From positions 36,002,501-36,066,500 of the forward strand of contig CM032117.1 in NCBI GenBank assembly GCA_018894105.1: a stretch of DNA of 64,000 nt. The letters run 5' to 3'. Below are positions 9,325-22,363 of this stretch, one piece after another. Source of the stretch: Jacaranda mimosifolia. Lineage: Eukaryota > Streptophyta > Magnoliopsida > Lamiales > Bignoniaceae. Position numbers and translations under genes: made by a program. The notes below the pieces were generated by a model. It was not told the DNA's origin and ran no database searches. It was given only the letters and a program-made list of their open reading frames with translations. Within the stretch, counting starts at the first letter, position 1. Every line of letters begins with the position of its first letter.

Positions 9325-12300
9325 AATCATGTTTCATCAACAAATTGGAAAAGAACATTGCAAGGAATTTCTTGCAACACTTGAGAAGGGTATGTATTTT
9401 ATTGAAGTGCGGTTGACGATAAATTCTTTATCATGGGTATTTGATACCGCATGTGGTTCTCACTTTTAGAATTCGTTACAAGGGTTAGAAAGAAAAAGGA
9501 GTCTCAATGAAGGGGATATGATCCTACGCTTAGGAAATTGAGCAAAAGTTGCGGCCATGGTCCAAGGTGTAATCAAGTTAGACTAGGAGAACTCCCAAAT
9601 TGTACTTGATCCTTGTTATTATGTACCTAATCTTGTTAAGAACATTATTTCAATTCCCAAATTGGATAATGAAGGATATGATTTTTCTATATCTAATGGG
9701 AAGTTGAAAGCATTAAAGAATGGTTCTTTAATTGCACAAGGTTACATTAAATAATAGATTGCGCATATTGGATTCTCAACCTTCATTGATGCACGTTCAA
9801 TCGAGTAAAAGAAAATTAGATATCAAGAAGATGCCATCCTATGACATGCAAGACTTGGGCATATCTCTAAAAATAGGATGAACAAGTTAGAAGCTCTCAA
9901 AGCATTAAATATTAGTGGCATTGAGGAATTTCCTACTTGTGAGTCTTGTTTGAAGAGAAAAATGACCAAGGCTCATTTTATAGGACAATCGGAGCAAACC
10001 ACAAATCCTTCGGATTTAATCCATGCGGTCGTTTGTGGGCCACTAAGAGGTAGTGCAAGAGGAGGCTATTCTTACTTCATTACCTTTACTGATGATTACA
10101 CTCGGTTCGAACACATGTATCTTATGAAGTACAAGTCTGAAGCCTTTGAAAAGTTCAAAGAGTATCGGCGTGAAGTAGAAAAGCAAAAGGGACTTAGTAT
10201 TAAAGCTCTTCGATTGGATCGAGGGGGAGAATACTTAAGTACCGAATTCTTAGATTATCTAAAGGAGAATGAGATTCTCTCTCAATGGACTCCACTCGGC
10301 ACACCCCAACACAATAGAGTAGCCGAGAAGAGAAACCGTACATTGTTAGACATGGTGCGTTCCATGATTAGCTTTTTTGATGTACCTATATCCTTTTGGG
10401 GATACGCCTTGGAGATGGCGGTGAAGCTACTAAATATAGTACCTTCAAGGTTGGTGCCAAAGACACCGTATGAGATGTGGTCTAGCAAAGCAACCTTTTA
10501 CACTTTTCTAAGACTTTGGGGGTCTCCCAATTACGTCAAGCGGTTAGTGGGAGACAAGTTAGTGCGAGATCCACCTTGTGCAAGTTTGTGGGATACCCAA
10601 GAGAGTCTTCAGATTATTACTTCTATGATCCCTCAGAACAAAAGGTGTTTATCTCGAGGAACGTCCACTTTTTGGAAAAGGAATTTCTATTAGATAGAAA
10701 TAGAGTTATTGTTGAGCTTGATGAAGTTCAAGATGATCATCAAATCCCACAAGCAGTGGAAACAAGTGAGCCTCAAGAGCTTTACACACAATATCTGAGA
10801 AGGTTAGATCGAATCAAGAAGCAACTCGAAAGGTTTGGATTCCTTCATGAGACAGGCCAATCGGATAGTGATTTGATGACCTATGAGGAAGCTATGTTAA
10901 ACATAGACTCAGGACATTGGCTTAACGCCATGAAATTTGAAATGGACTTCATGTACTTCAACAAAGTATGGACTTTGGTAGATCCACCAAAGGGAATAGT
11001 TCCCACTGGTTGCAAGTGGATCTATAAGCGAAAGCTAGGAGTCGATGGAGAGGTAATGACCTTTAAGGTGCGACTAGTGGCAAAAGGTTACACTCAAAGA
11101 CCCGGTATTGATTTTAAGGAAGCTTTTTCACCGATGGAAATGCCTAAGTCTAGTTGGATTTTTCTTTCCATAGCCGCATATTATGACCATGAGATATGAT
11201 AAATGGATGTGAAAACCGCTTTCCTCAATGGAAACATTGAAGAAGAAATTTACATGGAGCAACCACAAGGTTTTACATCCAAAGGAAGTGAGCAAAATGT
11301 TTGCAAACTCAAGAGATCCATTTATGGACTCAAACAAGCATCCCGAAGTTGGAACATACATTTTGACAAGACAGTTAAATCGTTTGGCTTTGTCAAAAAA
11401 ATTTATGAACCATGTTTGTACAAAAAGGCTAGTGGGATTAGTGTACAGTTTACTATGCTTTATGTCGATGACATCCTTCTAATTGGGAATGAGGTAGGCA
11501 TGTTGAAGTGTACTAAGGCATGGTTATCTACTCAATTCTCCATGAAGGATTTGGGAGAAGCATCATATGTATTGGGAATACGTATCTATAGAGATAGATC
11601 GAAAAAGATGCTAGGGCTATCCCAAACCTCGTATATTGACAAAATACTAAAGAGGTTTAGTATGGAAGAATCCAAGAAGGGATTCGTTCCTATGGGACAT
11701 GGTCTCTGTCTTTCCAAGTCCATGGTCCCTAAGACGGAGGAAGAGAGACGGAAGATGTCCCACATGCCTTATGCCTCTGCCATTGGGAGTATAATGTATG
11801 CCATTCAATCTACAGGATTGGATATAGCACACGCCCTGAGTGTCATGAGCCACTTTCAATCCAATCTCGGTGAAAGTCACTGGGTGGCCGTTAAAGCAAT
11901 CCTTAAGTACTTGAGAAGAACTAAGAATTTATTTTTGGTATATGGCAATACAGAATTGAAACTCGAGGGGTTTTCGGATTCTAGTTTCTAATCCCATGCA
12001 GATACCTTAAATCCACTTCTGGATTCATATTTCGCCTTAATGGTGGTGCTGTGAGTTGGAAGAGTTTCAAACAAGACAAAATGGCCGATTTAACCATAGA
12101 GGCAGAATATATTGCGGCTTCAAAAGTTGCAAATGAAGGAGTTTGGATTAGAAATTTCATCCAAGAGTTGTATGTAGTGCTTAGCATGTCAGAGCCTGTA
12201 GTTTTCTTCTATAACAACAACGATGTGGTTGCACAAGCTAAGGAGCCAAGACCTCATTAGCGATCCAAGAAAATTTTAAGATTATACTATTTGATCCGGG

Positions 12301-12445
12301 AGAACATTGGGAGAGACGTAATTCGAGTGGAAAGAGTTGCCTCAGAAGAGAATATAGCAGATCCACTGACTAAACCCCTAACCCAAAGGTCTTTGAAGGA
12401 CATCTTGAGAAGATGGGCCTTAGGACTATAGGGCAAGTGGAAAAT
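9325..12445 (+). pseudogene. element 1: Ty1/copia pol remnant (protease, integrase, RT, RNase H)
   Basis: Domain order protease, integrase, reverse transcriptase, RNase H marks Ty1/copia. Left to right: a degenerate zinc-knuckle remnant near 9330; protease SLSWVFDTACGSHF near 9415-9470; the CESCLKRKMTK segment and integrase 9878-10560; RT with [19 protein letters not shown] and YVDD at 11461-11472; RNase H with SDSSF and EAEYIAAS to about 12260. Frames are broken by a shift near 10560, TGA at 11197-11199 and stops near 11991. The first integrase catalytic Asp (expected in HTDVCGP) is replaced: HAVVCGP. Gag and the 5' LTR are missing. A polypurine tract (GGGCAAGTGGAAAA) precedes the 3' LTR. 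Non-functional. Confidence 0.9.
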
Positions 12446-14078
12446 TGTTAGAATAGTGCCCTACAGCTAATGAGATTGGCATGTAAACTATTTCACTTGT
12501 AATACAATCTTGATTGAATGATATTCTTCATAAATGGCCATCTTTATCTTATGCTTATATTTACTTCACTGGCATTTGGTTGAAGCCCTTAGATCACACA
12601 AGACTATGGGACTTGGTCATGTATTGGGTGCTGATCATGGAATAAGTCTTATACGGTGGTGATCTTAAATATCCCAAGTCATAGAATCTTATGAGACATG
12701 ACATCTAAGATTCGGATAGACTTGCATTAACGATGCATAAATCCAAGGGTTGGATGTTGCTCCATTCCATGAGAAAACCATATGAGATATGTGTATATGT
12801 TAGTGGGTGCTTGTTAGAGAACAAGGCATTGGAGGCTCACCCAAAGAATCCAATAGGTAGCCGTAGTGGCAAGTTCTCCAGCTTGTGCTAGTGCATATAA
12901 TTAGCCCTTTGACCTAAGGATCCATGGTAAATTTATGTTTAGGTCCTCATGCTTTGACTTTTCCCTAGCCACATAGCTAGTCGTTCGGGTTGAGGTTGGG
13001 TATGGGCTACTTAGATATAGAGGTTTGTGAGATCCAAGATGGAATCCGACCCTCGCCGTTGTGAAGGACGAGTACATCTCCTATGTGTTCTATAATGATC
13101 GATTCCAAGGAGTCCTTACTCAAGGTAGTATGACAATTTGGAAAAAGAGTTTTTCAAAGATGAGGTCATAAATTGGAATCGAACATTGAGAATAAAAACA
13201 TTGTATCGAGGCTTTTAGGGAGTCGACAAATTACCCTAGGCTTCTTTCATGGAGATAGGAGACGGAAGAACCGTATTTGCATGGTATCGTAGAGCTAGAA
13301 TGGTTAACCAAAAACATTCATTCGGTCAATTATTGGGCTCTATGGGCTTGAGGTTGGACATCGACCATGGAGATTGGGTACTCTTCAATTAATGGAGATT
13401 AATTGAATTGAGTCGATTAGTTTAAAGGAGTTTAAACTAATGTGAATATATAATTTTCTAAAGTCACAAAGAGTTGTGAGCCCATGTCCAATGAACGGTA
13501 GAACCTAATGGGTCACAGACTAAAATCAATTGGAAATCCTACTCGATGAAGGGAATTTTCTAAGTGTTAGAAAATTCTAAGGTGACCGTAAATTTAGAAA
13601 AATTGGTTGAAGCAATTTTTAGTCATTTTGGCTTGGTCAATTTAATTGTTAAGTTAATCTGAATAATTTAAGGAGTTAAATTATGCAAATTAAATTAAGA
13701 ATTAATTTAATTTTGTGCCACATGACTATCAATTGGTTAAGTTAGCTCAAGGAGTTAAGTTAACAATTACTAGCTTAAAGAGTTAAGCTAATTGATTTAA
13801 GTGTTAAGTCAAAGGTTAATTAATTAAATTAAAGTGTTTGATTTAATAAAAATGAAGAATTAATTTTGGAGGGAAAATTCAAATGAAGAGTTTATTTGGT
13901 GTGGCATTAGAATTTATTTGGATGACATTTCATAAGATGAAATGAAGATTCCAAATTAAATTCAAATGCAAGTGAAATGTGATTTCACATGCAACTTGCT
14001 TGCTTAGGTGACACCTCATGGGCGGTGTGATGCCAACTAGCATCATACCTTTCCTCTATCTATCTATCTATCTATCTA

Positions 14079-14120
<42 letters not shown>

Positions 14121-14738
14121 GTTATAGATGGCTTGCCATATACAAACTAGTTGGCAAAAATTTAGATATAATTGTTAGTTTCCTTTTTTCCCACCATTTT
14201 TGTGATTCTCTCATGAGTTGAGGCTTCACACATTCTTTGCCTCTCCCTCTCAATTTTTGGCCTTCATCATCCTCTACATTTATCCTTTGATTTTCCATCT
14301 GATCTAGGAGGAGTTGGATTGTCCATTGGTATGTGAATCTTATCATTAGAGGCAAAACATTTGCATTGCAATGCTTTTGGAGATCCTCTATTTGGGAAGT
14401 AAATTTGGACCGACCATTGGAGGTCTTTCTAGAATCCTTTTGAGCTGATTTTTTGATTAGATATTCTCCAAGTAGTTGGTGAAAATTTGGTCCAAGTTTC
14501 ATCTCATTCCAAGGTGATTTGGGTGGGCAAAGGTTGCTCACACTTTGCTACGCCAGAAGCTGCCTGCTTTCGGGAAATGAAGCTCATCTTCCCTTTTTGG
14601 TTGGAACTTGCTTTTGAGGTAACATTTTGACCTTGATCCATTATATTACCATGAATTAGATCCTTGTCGAGGTGTAAATCAAGTTAGATTTCTGTTTTAA
14701 ATGTTATTAATTGGATGCTTGGGTTACACTGTCTTACA
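12446..14738 (+). mobile_element. element 1: 3' LTR, complete
   Basis: Begins TGTTAGAATAGTGCC right after the polypurine tract and ends GTCTTACA, so TG...CA ends and about 2.29 kb. It matches the other LTRs in order: GATTGAATGATATTC, GTTGTGAGCCCATGTCCAATG, the TTAA-type hairpin array, and a promoter region near 14055. It is inserted next to an oppositely oriented LTR fragment. Confidence 0.85.
14055..14120 (+). repeat. compound (TCTA)n(TC)n(TA)n microsatellite at the LTR promoter
   Basis: The LTR TATA region, which in other copies is a short CTCTATATATAGATATAGAG segment, is replaced here by about 66 nt of TCTA, TC and TA repeats. Confidence 0.9.
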
Positions 14739-15040
14739 TTGTTAACTCCTTAAGTTAACTTGACCAATTAATAGTCATGTGGCACCAAATAATTAACTCT
14801 TTAATTAATTGGTCTTAATTTAACTCCTTAAATTAATTAGATCAATTTAACAATTAAATTGATCAAGCCAAAATGACATCAAACGTCTACCTCCAAATTC
14901 AGTCATGTAGGAATTTTTCTAACTCTTAGAAAATTCCCCTTCATCAAATAGGATTTGCAATTGACTTTCATGTGTGACCCATTAGATTCTACCATTCATT
15001 GAAAATGGGCTCACAACTCTTTGTGACTTTAAAATATCAA

Positions 15041-15990
15041 GGCCACATTTGATTTCGCCTATTACACACTAAAGCTGGGCTAATGTGAGTTAATCTCATA
15101 TTTGATATTCGCAATAGAAATGTCAAGCCTAGAATGTTAATATCAAAGGCTTGATCCTGTTCACGACATTAAGCGCTATTGATGTAGCATGTCTGAGGCC
15201 ACGACTAATAGATCTTGGGCAAGCCGTGCACACACTGTTCATCGAATATGCCAATTTTGTCCCCAAAAAAATATTTCCCACTTCTCTTGTCAATGCAAAA
15301 TAAGAGCCCGACCCCTCATATTATTTTCCCAGGCAGAAAAATTCGAGCTCAGAAACCCTAGGCACAATAGATAATCACTCCATAGATTGGGACTCACCAA
15401 TTTGATGCATTGTGGAAGAAGATTTTAGGGTTCTTACATTTGGGAAGACACCGGGAATCTGGGTTATTGCGTTTCAAGCTTGAGAAACGTCGATTTCCTA
15501 TTTTTCTTATAATAGGGCATTACCATAGAAATCGTAAAAAAAACCAGACATAGTTGTCGAAAATTAAGTGGAGTACCAAAAATTTGGGTTGTAAAAAGTT
15601 CCGTTCATAGACACCCAGATCGGAGATGGCTTTTGCTACTCTAATCGCTGATGTAGTTCGATTGCTTGCTCCAAAGATGCAGTTGCTTGCCACCTTCACC
15701 TTGGGTAAGGTGGATTCTGATTGAATTTGGGTTTTCTGGAATTAGTCGGGTTTAGGGATTATTGGGTTTTGAAAACAAGAGAAAGTAGCAAGAATTAACC
15801 AGTGGACAGAGGACAAAAAGTCAAATTTTTTTTACTAGGGGGTATCAAACATAGACATCAAATTAGTGGGGTGCATAATAAGTGGCTGCAAAGGAACGTA
15901 TCAAACAAACCATTAAAACTCTAATCTCACATAGTGGGGTGTGCTAATATAGTCTCGACTATTGTCTTATTTGCGAAATCAAACGTAAAA
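15041..15990. mobile_element. 950-bp DNA transposon-like insertion with terminal inverted repeats
   Basis: The left end reads GGCCACATTTGATTTCGC; the complement of the right end reads TTTTACGTTTGATTTCGC, so about 14 of 18 terminal bases match. CAA lies on both sides (15038-15040, 15991-15993) and could be a 3-bp target duplication. The flanks restore continuous LTR sequence. A 3-bp duplication and GG...TTTGATT ends recall PIF/Harbinger-type elements, but the family is not certain. No transposase is visible. Confidence 0.65.
15305..15712 (+). pseudogene. possible captured gene fragment (5' UTR and first exon) in the DNA transposon
   Basis: The interior has gene-like composition unlike the surrounding AT-rich LTR: an AAACCCTAGG motif near 15352, then ATG at 15626 opening MAFATLIADVVRLLAPK and on to TFTLG at a possible GTAAGG donor near 15704. 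It looks like the 5' end of a host gene. I do not recognise the source protein. It could be chance. Confidence 0.3.
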
Positions 15991-17016
15991 CAAATATTCA
16001 TATTAGTTCAAACTCCTTTAAACTAATCGACTCAATTCAATTAATGTTCATTAATTGAAAAGAACCCAATCTCCTTGGTCAATGTCCAACCTCAAGCCTA
16101 TGGAGCTCAATTAATTGGCTGAAATGAATGCTTTTGGAGAACCATTCTAGCTCAATGCGTAGCATGAAAATACAATTATTTTGTCTCCTATCTCCCGAAA
16201 GAGGGCTAGGGCAAGATATTTGTTGGCTCCCTAATAGCCTCCATACTATGTTTCTATTCTCAATGTTCGATTTCACTTTATGACCTCATCTGGAAAACTC
16301 CTTTTCCAAATTTTCATGCTACTTTGCGCAAGGATTTCTTAGAATTGATCATTATAGAATACATAGGGGATGTACTCACCCTTTACAACGACGAGGAGTC
16401 GGATCCCATCTTGGATCTCACAAACCTCCATGTCTAAGTAGCTTATGCCCAACTCCACCCGAAACACCCGCTATGTGGTAAAGAAAGAGTCAATGCATGA
16501 GGACCTAAACACAAGATTACCATGGATCCTCAGGTCAAATGACTAATTATATGCACTAGCGTAAGTTGGAGAACTTGCCATTACCGACTTGCCTCTTCGG
16601 CTATCTAGTGGATTCTTCGGGTTGGGCTTAAGTGAACTTGTTCTATAACAAGCACCCACTAACATGCACCCATATCTCATATGGTATTGCTCATGAAATG
16701 GAGCAGCATCCAACTCTTGGATTTATGCATCGTTAGTGCAAGTCTATTGAGATTTTAGATGCCATGTCTCATAAGATCTTATAACTTGGAAGATTTAAGA
16801 TCATGATCGTATATGACTTGTTTCATGATCACCACCCAATGTGGGACCAAGTCCCATAGTATTGTGTGATCAAAGGGCTTCAACCAAATGCCAGTGAAGT
16901 AAATATAAGCATAAGATTAAGATGACCATTTAATGAATATCATTAAATCAAGATTGTATCATAAGTGAAATAGTTTATATGCCAATCTAATTGGCTTGTG
17001 GGGCACTATTCCAACA

Positions 17017-18833
17017 TCAATGCACAATCTAATTCTCCTCAATATTAGCTAGAAAATAAAGAGGAGAAATGTAGGGATGATGGCTTGATTTGGAGGTAAG
17101 ATATGAAGAAAAGTGAAGCTTCAAACATGAGGCCACACTTAGGAAATTGGTGGGAAAAATGAGAGAATCTTAATTCACATGGATGATGATGTAGCTGGCC
17201 GGTCACACACTCAATGTCTATATGTAGAGAGAAGATGGTGTCATGCTAAGGTGGCATCACACCTTCCTCAAGGGTGGCGCCAACTAGCTCTTGCAAGTTG
17301 GCATGTGTATTTGAATTTCATTTGGAATCTTCATTTCATTTCGTGAAATGTCATCCAAATAAATTCTAATTCTCATCAAACGAACATTTCATTTGAATTT
17401 TTCCTCCAAATTTAATTTCTTATTTTAATTAAATTAAGCACTTTAATTTAATTAATTAACCTTTAACTTAACTCTTAAGTCAATTTAATTAACTCCTAAA
17501 GCAAGTAATTGTTAACTTCTTAACTTAACTTGACTAATTGATAGTCATGTGGGACCAAATAATTAACTCCTTAATTAATTGGTCTAATTTAACTCCTTAA
17601 ATTAATTGGATGAATTTAGCAATTAAATTAACCAAGCTAAAATGACATCGAACGTCTACCTTAAAATTCGGTCATTAAGGAACATTTCTAACACTTAGAA
17701 AATTCCCCTTCACTAAGTAGGATTTGCAATTGGCTTTTGTGTGTGACCTATTAGGTTTTACCATTCATTAGACATGGGCTCACAACTCTTTGTAACTTAT
17801 AGAATATCGAACATTCACATTAGTTTAAACTCTTTTAAACTAATCGACTCAATTCAATTAATATCCATTAATTGAAGAATACCCAATCTCCATGGTCGAT
17901 GTCCAGCCTCAGGCCTATGGAGCCCAACTAATTGGTTGAAATGAATGCTTTTGGAGAACCATTCAAGCTCTATGTGTGCCATGCAAATACGAACCTTTCA
18001 TCTCCTATCTCTTAAAAGAGGCCTAGAGCAAGATATATGTTAGCTCCCTAATAGCCTCGATACTATGTTTCTATTCTCAATGTTCGATTCCCTTTTATAA
18101 CTTTATCTTTGGAAAACTCATTTTCCAAATTGTCGTATTACCTTGTGTAAGAATTTCTTAAAATCAATCATTATAGAATACATAGGAGATGTTCTAGCCC
18201 TTCACAATGATGAGGAGTCAGATCCCATCTTGGATCTCACAAACCTTCATGTCTAAGTAGCTTATGCCAATCTCCACTCGAATGACCCGTGACCTGGTCA
18301 AGGAAGATTCAAAGCATGAGGACCTAAACACAAGGTTACCATAGATCTTTAGATCAAAGGACTAATTATATGCACTAGCGTAAGCTGGAGAACTTGCCAC
18401 TACCGACTTACCTCTTCGGCTATCTAGTGGATTCTTCGGGCAGGCCTTCAGTGAACTTGTTCTCTAACAAGCACCTATTAACATGCACCCATATCTCATA
18501 TGGTATTGCTCATGAAACAGAGCAACATCCAACCTTTGGATTTATGCATCGTTAGTGCAAGTCTATCCGATTTTAAGTGCTCTGTTTCATAAGACTTACG
18601 ACCTGGAAGATTTAAGATCATGACCGTGGAAGACTCATTTCATGATCAGCACCTGGTGCATGACCAAGTCCCATAGTCTTGTGTGATCTAAGGGCTTCAA
18701 CCAAATGCCAATGAAGTAAATATAAACATAACATGAAGATGACCATTTAATGAAGATCATTCAATCATGATTGCATCACAAGTGAAATAGTTTATATACT
18801 AATCTAACTGGCTTGCGGGGTACTATTCCAGCA
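17017..18833 (-). mobile_element. element B: 3' LTR, truncated
   Basis: Reverse-complement LTR running to ...CTATTCCAGCA at 18833. The U5 end is missing on the left, at the junction with fragment A (17016/17017). To the right it is followed by the complement of a polypurine tract (ATCTCTTACTTGCCC) and RNase H sequence, so it is the 3' LTR of a - strand element. Confidence 0.8.
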
Positions 18834-20086
18834 ATCTCTTACTTGCCCTAAAGCCAATTCCCCATAACCTTAAGGCCCATATTCTCAAGATGTCTTTCAA
18901 AGACTTTTTGCATTTAGGGGTTAAGACAGTAGTTTTGCTATATTCTCTTCTAAGGTATCACCTCTTTCAAATGATATTATATGTCAAATAATAATAACGC
19001 ATTTATCTGTGTTTGGATCACTGATGAGATCTTGGTTCAAGTCCAAAGTTGTCTTCGAAAGGCAACCATAGGCTAATGCACACTAGGCACTATATCCAAC
19101 TTTTGGGTGAAGTTTCTATCCAAACACCTCCCTTTGTGGTTTCCAAAACCGCAATGTATTCCACTTCTATGGTTGAATCAACCATGATGTCTAGTTTGGA
19201 ACTCTTCCAACTCACCGCGTTGCCATTGAGACAAAATATAAATCCAAAAGTGGATTTTAGGTCATCTACATCGGATTGGAAACTAGAATCCGAAAACCCC
19301 TCAAGTTGCAATTTTTCATTATTGTATACTAAAAATAAATCCTTAATCCTTCTCAAGTATTTGAGGATTGTTTTAATGGCCATCTAGTGACTCTCACTGT
19401 GGTAGGATTGAAAATGGCTCGTAACACTTAGAGCGTGTGCCACATTCGATTTTGTACATTAAACGGCATACATTTTGCTCATAATAGTAGATGCGTAAGG
19501 TATGTGGGACATTCTTTGTCTCTTGTCATTAGTCTTAGGGGCCATAGACTTGGAGAGACAAATGCCATATCCCATAGGGAGGAATCCCTCTTGGATTCTT
19601 TCATATTAAACCTCTTTTGTATCTTGTCAATGTACGGAATTTTGGAAAGCCCCAGCACCTTCCTCGATCTATCTCTATAGATACATATTCCTAATACGTA
19701 GGATGCTTCTCCCAAATCCTTCATGAAGAATTGAGTAGATAACCTTGCTTTAATGCATTATAACATTTCTCTCTCATTCCCAATGAGAAGAATGTCATCG
19801 ACATATAGCACAATAAAATGTATACTACTCCCACTAGCTTTCTTGTACACACAAAGTTCATACACATTTTTGATAAATCCAAACTATTTGATTATCTTAT
19901 CAAATTGTATGTTCCAAGTTCGAGATGCCTATTTGAGTCCATAAATGGATATTTGGAGTTTGCAAACTTTTTTCTCACTCTCTTTGGATGTAAAGCCTTG
20001 TGGTTGCTCCATATAAATTTATCCTTCAATGTTTCCATTGTGGAAAGCAGTTTTTACATCCATCTGCCATGTCTCGTAGTCATAAT
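18834..20086 (-). pseudogene. element B, part 1: RNase H and reverse transcriptase remnant
   Basis: Reading leftward from 20086: YDYE, RT segments, YVLGICIYRDRSRKVLGLSK (about 19690-19640), YNNEKLQLEGFSDSSFQSDV and RNase H EVEYIAVLE to 19090. Stops and frameshifts break the frame. It is cut at the YYDYE codons by a + strand LTR at 20087. Homologous B sequence resumes at 40793, with roughly 115 bp of RT missing. Confidence 0.85.
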
Positions 20087-22291
20087 TGTTGGAATAGTAC
20101 CCCACATGCCAATTGGTTTGGCATTGTAATTTCACTTGTGATGCAATCTTGATTGAATGATATTCATAATATGGCTATCTTTATCTTATGCTTATATTTA
20201 CTTCACTGACATTTGGTTGAAATCCTTAGATCACACAAGATTATGGGACTGGGTTATGCAATGGGTGGTGATCATGGAATAAGTCTTGCACGATCGCGGT
20301 CTTAAATATTCCAAGTCATAGGATCTTAAGAGATATGACATGTAAGATCCGGATAGACTCGCACTAACTATACATACATCTAAGGAATAGAGTATTGCTT
20401 CATTTCATGAGCAATCCCATATGAGATATGGATGCATGTTAGTGGGTTCTTGTTAGGGAACAAGGCATTGAAGGCCCACCCGGATAATCCACTAGATAGC
20501 TGAAGTGGCAAGTTCTCATACTTACGCTAGTGCATATAATTAGTCCTCTGACCTGAGGATCCATGGTAACTTTGTGCTTAGTTCCTCATGCTTTGACTCC
20601 TCCTTGGTTATTTAACTGGCCGTTTGGGTAGTGATTGGGCGTGAGCTACTTAGACATGGAGGTTTGTGATATCCAAGATGGTATTCAACTCTTCATCTTT
20701 GTGAAGGGTGAGTACATCTCATATGTATTCTATAATGATTAATTCCAATAAATCCTTGTGCAAGGTGGTATAAAAATTTGGAAAAAGTAGTTTTCCAAAA
20801 ATGAGGTCATAGAGTAGAATCAAACATTGAGAATAGAAACATAGTATCGAGGCTATTATGGAGTCAAAAAATATCTTGCCCTAGGTCTCTTTTGGTAGGT
20901 AGGAGATGGAAGAACCGTATTTGCATGGTACGTGTAGAGCTACAATGGTTCTCTAGGAGCATTCATTCAAGCCAATTAGCTGGGCTCCATGGGCTTGAGG
21001 TTGGACATCGACCGTGGAGATTGGGTACGATCTTCAATTAATAGTTAATTGAATTGAGTCGATTAGTTTAAAGGAGTTTAAACTAAAAGAAATATATGAT
21101 ATGCAAAAGTCACAAGAAGTTGTGAGCCCATGTCCAATAAATGGTAGAACCTATCGGGTCATGCACAAAAGCTAATTGCATTTCCTAAATGATGGAGGAA
21201 TTTTTCTAAGTATTAGAAACTTACTCTATATGACAGATTTTGGAGTGACCAAAAATTGAGGTCTATGTTGGCTTGATTAATTTAATTGTAAAATTGATCA
21301 AATAATTTAAGGAGTTAAATTAGACCAATAATTAAGGAGTTAATTATTTGGTGCCACATGACTATCAATAGGTCAAGTTAACTTAAAGAGTTAAGTTAAC
21401 AATTCTTAGCTTAAGGAGTTAAGCTAATTGACTTAAAAGCTAAGTCAAGGATTAATTAATTAAATTAAAGTGTTTGATTTAATTAATAAGAATAATTTTT
21501 GGGGGAAAATTCAAATGATAGGATCATTTTGGTGTGGCATTTAATTAATTTGAAATTATATTTCAAATGTAATTGAAATGAAAACAAAATTTAAATTAGA
21601 TTTGAATTTGCCAACTTGCAAGACAAGTGGGCAGTCCCCCCATCTTGAGGAAGGTGTGATGTCACACCATCCTCCCTCTATATATAGATATAGAGGTGAG
21701 AGTGGGTGGCCAACACAATTTCATGTGAAGAATTAGATTCTCATATTTTTCCTTATCCAAAGTGTTGCCTCTTGAGTTGGAGCTTCGGTTCTCTCTTCTT
21801 GTCCAACCCCAAAATCAGCCTTCAAGCACTCAATTCTCCTCTCTATCTCCAGCTAATACTGAGGAGAAATTGGAAAAAGCATTGGTTTGTGAATCATATT
21901 GATAGAGGCAAGACAATAGGATTGATGTGCCTTGGAGATCCACTAGTCAAGGCAGTGACTTGATGAATTTTTTAGGAGATCCAAAATGAGTTTTGATCTA
22001 AAATTTTCATAGTAGCTTCATCAAAGAGTCGAGGATCTACTGGAATTTTCTAGGTATTTTTGGAGACCTTTGGATCGGGCAAAGGTTGCACCCTTCCAGC
22101 TGCGCTATTGTTTGACATATTCTACATTGATGAAGAGTTCTTCATCCTACCTTTGGATTTTGCTAATCAAGGTAACTCTCCATGCAAATCTTAATCCCAA
22201 GCATGTTTAGACCCTTGGTTTCTTGTAAAGCACTAGTTTATTTAAGCTTTTGAAGTTTTATTATTGGATCATTGTGCCTTATTTGCTTTCA
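20087..22291 (+). mobile_element. LTR C1 of the + strand tandem cluster
   Basis: Starts TGTTGGAATAGTACCCC and ends TTTGCTTTCA (TG...CA, 2205 bp), followed by AG and a primer-binding-like TAGTATAAGAGCC. TATA palindrome region at 21675-21696; the upstream palindrome is shortened to GGTGTGATGTCACACC (21653-21668). Confidence 0.85.
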
Positions 22292-22363
22292 AGTAGTATA
22301 AGAGCCTAATTCATGCTTTGATTTGGATTTTTTGATTGATTGATTCATGTGATGGATTGATCA
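22292..22363 (+). mobile_element. 72-bp leader stub with primer-binding site between two LTRs
   Basis: Contains the primer-binding site TAGTATAAGAGCC (22294-22306, a decayed form of TGGTATCAGAGCC) and the start of the leader, ending GATCA where LTR C2 begins. Remnant of an element cut by C2. Confidence 0.75.

Larger units (their letters stand above)
14739..17016 (-). mobile_element. LTR fragment A, same copia family, split by a DNA transposon
   Basis: Reverse-complement LTR sequence runs 14739-15040 and 15991-17016 and ends ...ATTCCAACA, the complement of the LTR start TGTTGGAAT. Its U5 part is absent on the left, where element 1 abuts it. The two pieces join cleanly across the insertion at 15041-15990. 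Confidence 0.8.

Noticed and set aside
15189..15374. 61-codon open frame in the DNA transposon
   Set aside because: Some Cys and His residues suggest a zinc knuckle, but spacing fits no known pattern. It also overlaps the 5' UTR-like stretch.
17012..17021. LTR fragment A as an insertion into the LTR of B with a target duplication
   Set aside because: The left edge of A was lost where element 1 abuts it, so the second copy of any duplication cannot be seen.
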